A stretch of 9,873 nucleotides of DNA from Phycisphaerales bacterium UBA2266 (GTDB lineage Bacteria; Planctomycetota; Phycisphaerae; Sedimentisphaerales; Anaerobacaceae), in assembly GCA_002347125.1 (NCBI GenBank), contig DDXG01000037.1, positions 1 through 9,873 on the forward strand, written 5' to 3'. Below the pieces are notes generated by a model. That model was not told the DNA's origin, did not search any database, and saw nothing but the letters and a program-made list of their open reading frames with translations. A program made the translations under genes and the position numbers. Below are positions 6,684 through 9,873 of the stretch, piece by piece (position 1 is the stretch's first letter; every line of letters begins with the position of its first letter).

Positions 6684-6744
6684 GTGTTCAAGCCGTCTGG
6701 CTCGGAATCCTAACATGCACTCTCCGTGCACGATCCAATCGCTT

Positions 6745-7725
6745 TTAGCGGTCGCCGCGCGGACCGGGGCCGGGACCAGGACCAGGACCGGGGGTCCCGG
6801 ACGTCGCGCCGCAGGTGCTGGCGCCGTCATTGACGACGAACGAGTCCTGACGCCGGCGATCGCCGGTCGGGGGAATCGTGTTCGTCGGGCCGTTGCCCGT
6901 GCGGATATTGGTTCCATTCCAGTGGGTGTAGATGTTGTCGTCGTTGATGCCCACGGTCGACCTCTTGGCGAATTCGACGTGGCTGTCGAGGAACAGCACG
7001 TTCTGCCCTTCGTCCTGGTGCATCTTGCTGTTGCCAAAGCGGACGAACTCGGTGTTCGGGGTCGCCGAGACAATGGTCGCCACGAAGTCGTCCCAATCGC
7101 GGGTTTTCGGACGGCCTTCACGGACGCCGTAACTGTCGGTCCAGGGGTTCGGATCGGCCGCCACGGCCATGCCCGGCTCGCTCGAGGTGGTCAGTGCGAA
7201 CATGTCGAACGGCTCGTGATACGCATAGCTGCAGTGCTTCTGTGGGGTCGGGCCGAAGTCCCACAGGTCGATCAGCTCTTTGTTGCCGGCCACGGGATAG
7301 TCCTTGACCTTGAACTCGCTGACGTTGGAGTCGCCCTTACAGAGGAACGACTTGGGCGTGACCTCCGAGTACTTCACCAGGAGGTAGAAGCAGGAGGTGA
7401 TGTTGGCCGAGCTGTCGAACCCCGTGGTGGCGGCGGGGTTGATGCTGTAGGCCAACGCACGAGTGCCGGCCATCCAGCCGTTGTTGGGAAGGGGACCGCC
7501 TTGGGCCCATGCCGGGTTCTTGCCGCCGGCCTTGGGCAGTTCGTCCTCGTAGTCATTGGCGTAAATCAGCATGGCCTTGCCAATGCCCGCGAGGTTGGTG
7601 CCGCAGACCATCCTGAAGGCCAACTGGCGGACCTTCGCCAGGGCGGGCATCAGGATGCCCATCAGCAGAGCGATGATCGCAATTACGACCAACAGCTCAA
7701 CAAGTGTGAAGCCTTTGCGTTTCAT
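6745..7725 (-). CDS. Type II secretion/type IV pseudopilin-like protein, copy B
   Basis: The product is 326 aa, a close paralogue of the gene downstream of it on the minus strand. GAAGGAGA (7732-7739) about 6 nt upstream decides the start. The first 60 residues (MKRKG|FTLVE, helix 8-28, KVRQLAF, CGTNLAG, YANDY) are almost identical to copy A. Cleavage is expected after G5 and N-methylation on F6. The head shares blocks such as TPKSFLCKGDSNVSEFKVKD, MHQDEGQNVLFLDSHVEFAK and NIYTHWNGT, and five cysteines at 41, 112, 129, 165 and 305. The regions near 70-105 and the extreme C-terminus vary most. Copy B alone ends in a Pro-Gly repeat, TPGPGPGPGPGPRGDR (311-326). It is probably a pseudopilus or surface-fibre subunit; the substrate is unknown. 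The two genes arose by tandem duplication, and the differing tails suggest they are not fully interchangeable. Confidence 0.9.
   Translation of the reverse strand: MKRKGFTLVELLVVIAIIALLMGILMPALAKVRQLAFRMVCGTNLAGIGKAMLIYANDYEDELPKAGGKNPAWAQGGPLPNNGWMAGTRALAYSINPAATTGFDSSANITSCFYLLVKYSEVTPKSFLCKGDSNVSEFKVKDYPVAGNKELIDLWDFGPTPQKHCSYAYHEPFDMFALTTSSEPGMAVAADPNPWTDSYGVREGRPKTRDWDDFVATIVSATPNTEFVRFGNSKMHQDEGQNVLFLDSHVEFAKRSTVGINDDNIYTHWNGTNIRTGNGPTNTIPPTGDRRRQDSFVVNDGASTCGATSGTPGPGPGPGPGPRGDR
6760..6792 (-). repeat. GGTCCT-type microrepeat encoding a Pro-Gly tail
   Basis: Successive GGT/GGC and CCT/CCC/CCG codons encode P(GP)5 just before the C-terminal RGDR of pseudopilin copy B. Three codons in the core repeat GGTCCT exactly, so the tract can vary in length by replication slippage. 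Copy A lacks it. Confidence 0.7.
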
Positions 7726-8041
7726 GGTGTTTCTCCTTCATTCTTCCGAGACTCGCACATCCGACCGCCCCCGGCATCGAAAAGCTATATGCCCGTATGG
7801 ATGAGTGCGTTGCCGTTGTCGGGCAACCACACAACCCCGAACACCTTTCCGCGTGCGAATCTCAAACCAGAGGTTGATTCGCCGGGAACGGCCGACCGGA
7901 TAAGGTAGCCTGGGCTGATTCACAGCCGGATGTCTTTAGACCGTGTGCGCGCATGGGCGCAGGGCCTTGGCGCAGAGCTACCGCGCACGAGACGCCTGGG
8001 AACCGGCAGACTGGGGAGAGGAAGGAGTAAAACCGGCAGAA

Positions 8042-8212
8042 ATGAATGATAGCAACTATCGCAGAACTATGATTTTCCCGCAGGGCCTGCCTGGTGCCAC
8101 CGCGCACCAACAGAAGCTTGTTGACTTTTTCGTCGAGACCTTCGGAGCCCGAACGAACAGACAAAGAGCAAAACTGCTTGTTCGGTCGATTCGGCGGGAG
8201 AGAATGATATGA
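8042..8212 (+). CDS. Possible small hypothetical protein, 56 aa
   Basis: An ATG at 8042 opens 56 codons ending in TGA (8210-8212). The predicted peptide is polar at the start and basic at the end: MNDSNYRRTMIFPQG..., then KLVDFFVETFGA and RQRAKLLVRSIRRERMI, which could form an amphipathic helix followed by an arginine-rich helix. AAGGAG at 8022-8027 is 14 nt away, longer than usual spacing. Third codon positions are much less GC-rich than in the neighbouring genes, which argues against a long-resident gene. I recognise no family. It lies antisense to the transcript expected from the promoter at 8271-8299. It may be noise, a recently acquired or decayed gene fragment, or a small basic protein. 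Confidence 0.25.
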   Translation: MNDSNYRRTMIFPQGLPGATAHQQKLVDFFVETFGARTNRQRAKLLVRSIRRERMI

Positions 8213-8270
8213 GTCAGAATATGATGACAGGCTCTATATGAATGAACCAAACACCGAACCAACCTAACGT

Positions 8271-8299
8271 ATTATACGGGCGCTCGGAGGCAAGGTCAA
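8271..8299 (-). promoter_or_regulatory. Strong sigma70-type promoter, minus strand
   Basis: Read on the minus strand, TTGACC (8299-8294) is followed after exactly 17 nt by a perfect TATAAT (8276-8271). An A6 tract (8308-8303) and further A/T-rich sequence lie directly upstream, as in UP elements. The -10 box sits inside the palindrome CGTATTATACG (8268-8278), which could bind a regulator. Transcription should start near 8264 and run toward pseudopilin copy B, about 540 nt away. Confidence 0.65.
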
Positions 8300-8422
8300 G
8301 AGTTTTTTGGCGAATATTATGGTTTTGTCGAAAAATTCTCCTGGGCCTTCTACACGGTGTTTGCGGGATGGCGGGTTTTCGGACCATCGTTTTCTGACAC
8401 AATACGGCCGGTCGAACGGTTC

Positions 8423-9873
8423 TCAGGGTTGTCGGGGGGCCGAACCGGCGGGAAACAGGACGCTGACCGCGTATCCGGCGGACAGACAGACGGCGATTCC
8501 GATGCCCGCGTAGAGGAAGAAGTGAACGTGGGTGAATTGGTGGACGCAGAATACGACCACGGCGCCCAGGGCCAGGCCCGTAATGGCACCGGCCGTATTG
8601 GCGCGGCGGATGAACATGCCCAGCGCAAATACCCCGGCCAGCGGCCCGCCGAGAAGGCCGATCAACGTCAGGAACAAATCCCATAGGGATTGGATGGGAT
8701 AGCGGGCCATCAGCAGTGCACAGCCGGTTGCGAACAGGCCGAGCCCGGCCGTAATCGCACGGGCCAGGCTCAGGCACCACCGATCCGTGGTGTCCGGTCG
8801 GATGCGGCGGTAGAAGTCGGTCATAATCACCGTGGCCATGCTGTTGAGGCTGCTGTCAAGGCTGGACATGGAGGCGGCGAAGATGGCCGCCAGAATAATC
8901 CCCGCCACACCACTGGGTAATTCCCGAACGATGAACCACGGCAGGATGGCGTCCGTGCTGAGGCTCGCGCTCAGTCGGTCAGGCAGGGTCTGGTAGAAGG
9001 CATACAGGGCCGTACCCAGAAAGAAGAATATCAGCGAGGAAGGCAACGTCAGGGCGGCGTTGGTCCAGATGGCCTTGGCGGCCTGCTTCTCTGTGGCCGT
9101 CGTAAGGTACCGCTGCACGACGGTCTGGTCGGCCGAATAGGGCACAAGACACGCCAGCGTGTTGCCCACGAGGACGACCCAGATGGCGGTGGTTGTATGG
9201 TCCCACGTGAATTGGGCCATTCTGAACTTGTCGGCGGCCATCCCCATTTCGACAATGGCAGGGACGCCGCCTGCAATCCTTGACGCGATGATCACAACGC
9301 AGAGAACCGCGCCTCCCATCAGGACGAAGACCTGGACTACATCGGTCCAGATGACGGCCTCGATGCCCCCCAACGCCGTGTAGATGGTGCAGAGGATGCC
9401 CATGATGAGTATGCACAGGTAGATGTTCAGGTTGGCGGCGGTCGACAGAGCCAGTGCGGGCAGGAACAGCACGATCGCCATCCGGCCAAGCTGCATGAGG
9501 CAGAAGACCCCGGCCGCGAACACCCGCAAGGGGTAGCCGAACCGCTGTTCGAGATACTCATAGGCCGTCGTGATGTTTCGGCGTCGGAAGAAGGGCAGGT
9601 AGAAGTAGGCGATGACGGGCGCCACGATGACAATCCCCGCCTGGGCGGGCATATACACCCAGTCGGTGGCGTAGACCTTGGCAGGGATAGCCATGAAGGT
9701 GATGGCGCTGAGTTGTGTGCCAAAAACACTGATGCCGGCCGCCCACCAGGGAATTCGCCGTCCGCCGAGGAAGAACTGACTGGTGCCCTTATCACGGCGG
9801 GCAAAGTGGATTCCTACAAGAAGGATGCCGACAAGGTAGGCGCCCCAGGTGGCGTAGTCGAGTGCGGAAAAAC
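8423..9873 (-). CDS. SSS-family sodium:solute symporter, N-terminus cut by the window edge
   Basis: The frame is open to the right edge, giving 482 visible residues. The ATG at 9694 is internal: upstream residues FSALDYATWGAYLVGILLVG, then FFLGGRRIPWWAAGISVFGT and QLSAITFMAIPAK, are the classic first two segments of the SSS family, so only a few residues are missing. These permeases use the LeuT-like fold to import a sugar, sialic acid, amino acid or other small solute with Na+ across the inner membrane. Other family marks are YSADQTVVQRYLTTATEKQA in the central loop and MSSLDSSLNSMATVIMTDFY after TM8, the latter carrying serines near the Na2 site. About 12-13 hydrophobic segments are visible, ending in GIGIAVCLSAGYAVSVLF. 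The substrate cannot be read. No oxidoreductase is in the same operon within the window, though the nearby exported Gfo/Idh/MocA enzymes make a sugar-type substrate plausible. No clear terminator follows the stop. Confidence 0.93.
   Translation of the reverse strand, partial: FSALDYATWGAYLVGILLVGIHFARRDKGTSQFFLGGRRIPWWAAGISVFGTQLSAITFMAIPAKVYATDWVYMPAQAGIVIVAPVIAYFYLPFFRRRNITTAYEYLEQRFGYPLRVFAAGVFCLMQLGRMAIVLFLPALALSTAANLNIYLCILIMGILCTIYTALGGIEAVIWTDVVQVFVLMGGAVLCVVIIASRIAGGVPAIVEMGMAADKFRMAQFTWDHTTTAIWVVLVGNTLACLVPYSADQTVVQRYLTTATEKQAAKAIWTNAALTLPSSLIFFFLGTALYAFYQTLPDRLSASLSTDAILPWFIVRELPSGVAGIILAAIFAASMSSLDSSLNSMATVIMTDFYRRIRPDTTDRWCLSLARAITAGLGLFATGCALLMARYPIQSLWDLFLTLIGLLGGPLAGVFALGMFIRRANTAGAITGLALGAVVVFCVHQFTHVHFFLYAGIGIAVCLSAGYAVSVLFPAGSAPRQP

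Larger units (their letters stand above)
7726..8422. other. Gene-poor 0.7 kb gap upstream of the pseudopilins
   Basis: No convincing gene is seen between the symporter stop and the start of pseudopilin copy B. The base composition is less GC-rich than the flanking genes, especially at 8041-8075 and 8210-8345. Contents: the ribosome binding site of copy B; a small hairpin GGCTG/CAGCC near 7912-7926; the 10-bp direct repeat AACCGGCAGA at 8001-8010 and 8031-8040; a possible 56-codon open frame on the plus strand (8042-8212); and a strong minus-strand promoter (8271-8299). TATAGC near 7785-7790 on the minus strand could be a weak -10 nearer to copy B, without a clear -35. No tmRNA, RNase P, SRP or 6S RNA signature was recognised. 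Confidence 0.6.

Noticed and set aside
5521..7908. Plus-strand open frames at 5521-6573 and 6715-7908 opposite the pseudopilins
   Set aside because: They resemble each other only because the minus-strand pseudopilins are paralogues; no start signal, domain or membrane feature supports them.
7862..8262. Minus-strand small open frames in the gap (7862-8164 and 8056-8262)
   Set aside because: Both begin at TTG codons without a ribosome binding site and show no recognisable protein features; the RNA may be real but these peptides are not supported.
7726..8422. CRISPR array, tRNA, tmRNA, RNase P or cyclic-di-GMP riboswitch in the gap
   Set aside because: I looked for spaced repeats, cloverleaf ends and characteristic conserved cores and found none; only one 10-bp repeat pair and small hairpins are present.
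9694..9696. ATG at 9694 as the start of the symporter
   Set aside because: The frame continues upstream to the window edge with well-conserved SSS residues (FFLGGRRIPWW, GTQLSAITF), so this Met is internal.

Overview
The window looks like a chromosomal segment of a high-GC planctomycete, most likely of the Phycisphaerae or a relative. The evidence is the combination of exported Gfo/Idh/MocA-type oxidoreductases, a secreted PQQ-like beta-propeller whose mature end starts DDWPQWRGP, paralogous 'MKRKGFTLVELLVVIAIIALLMGILMPAL' pseudopilins with large soluble heads, a HEAT-repeat protein and an SSS sodium:solute symporter. This is an inference from gene families; no rRNA or other phylogenetic marker is present.

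Plus-strand half (1-4068): the C-terminal part of a HEAT-repeat protein carrying an embedded DUF3395-like beta domain (1-1064), closed by a hairpin at 1092-1123. A promoter at 1200-1229 then precedes two paralogous Gfo/Idh/MocA oxidoreductases (1291-2559 and 2725-4068). The first has a clear Tat signal; the second lacks the twin arginine. The gap between them holds a branched palindromic element (2567-2644). Both genes are preceded by an unusual A/C-rich microrepeat (ACGCAATAC / ACGAAATAC) just upstream of the Shine-Dalgarno sequence. After the second gene come a palindromic dispersed-type repeat (GTCATGCTGAGCGAAGC...) and a strong TTCG-loop hairpin that can serve both convergent transcription units.

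Minus-strand half (9873-4198): an SSS symporter whose first few residues lie beyond the right edge, a 0.7 kb gene-poor gap (7726-8422), two tandem pseudopilin paralogues, and the PQQ-like beta-propeller protein. The gap contains a near-consensus sigma70-type promoter on the minus strand (TTGACC, 17 nt, TATAAT) with an A-tract upstream and no obvious gene for about 540 nt, so it makes either a long leader for the pseudopilins or an unannotated RNA.

Functionally the genes fit a sugar- or polymer-degrading lifestyle: exported NAD-linked oxidoreductases acting on sugars, a sodium-driven solute importer, and envelope proteins (pseudopilins, beta-propeller, HEAT scaffold). No CRISPR array, transposase, defence gene, phage gene, tRNA or rRNA was recognised, and I see no clear case for a wholly new multi-gene system. 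The least explained places are the 7726-8422 gap with its orphan promoter and the structured intergenic repeats.
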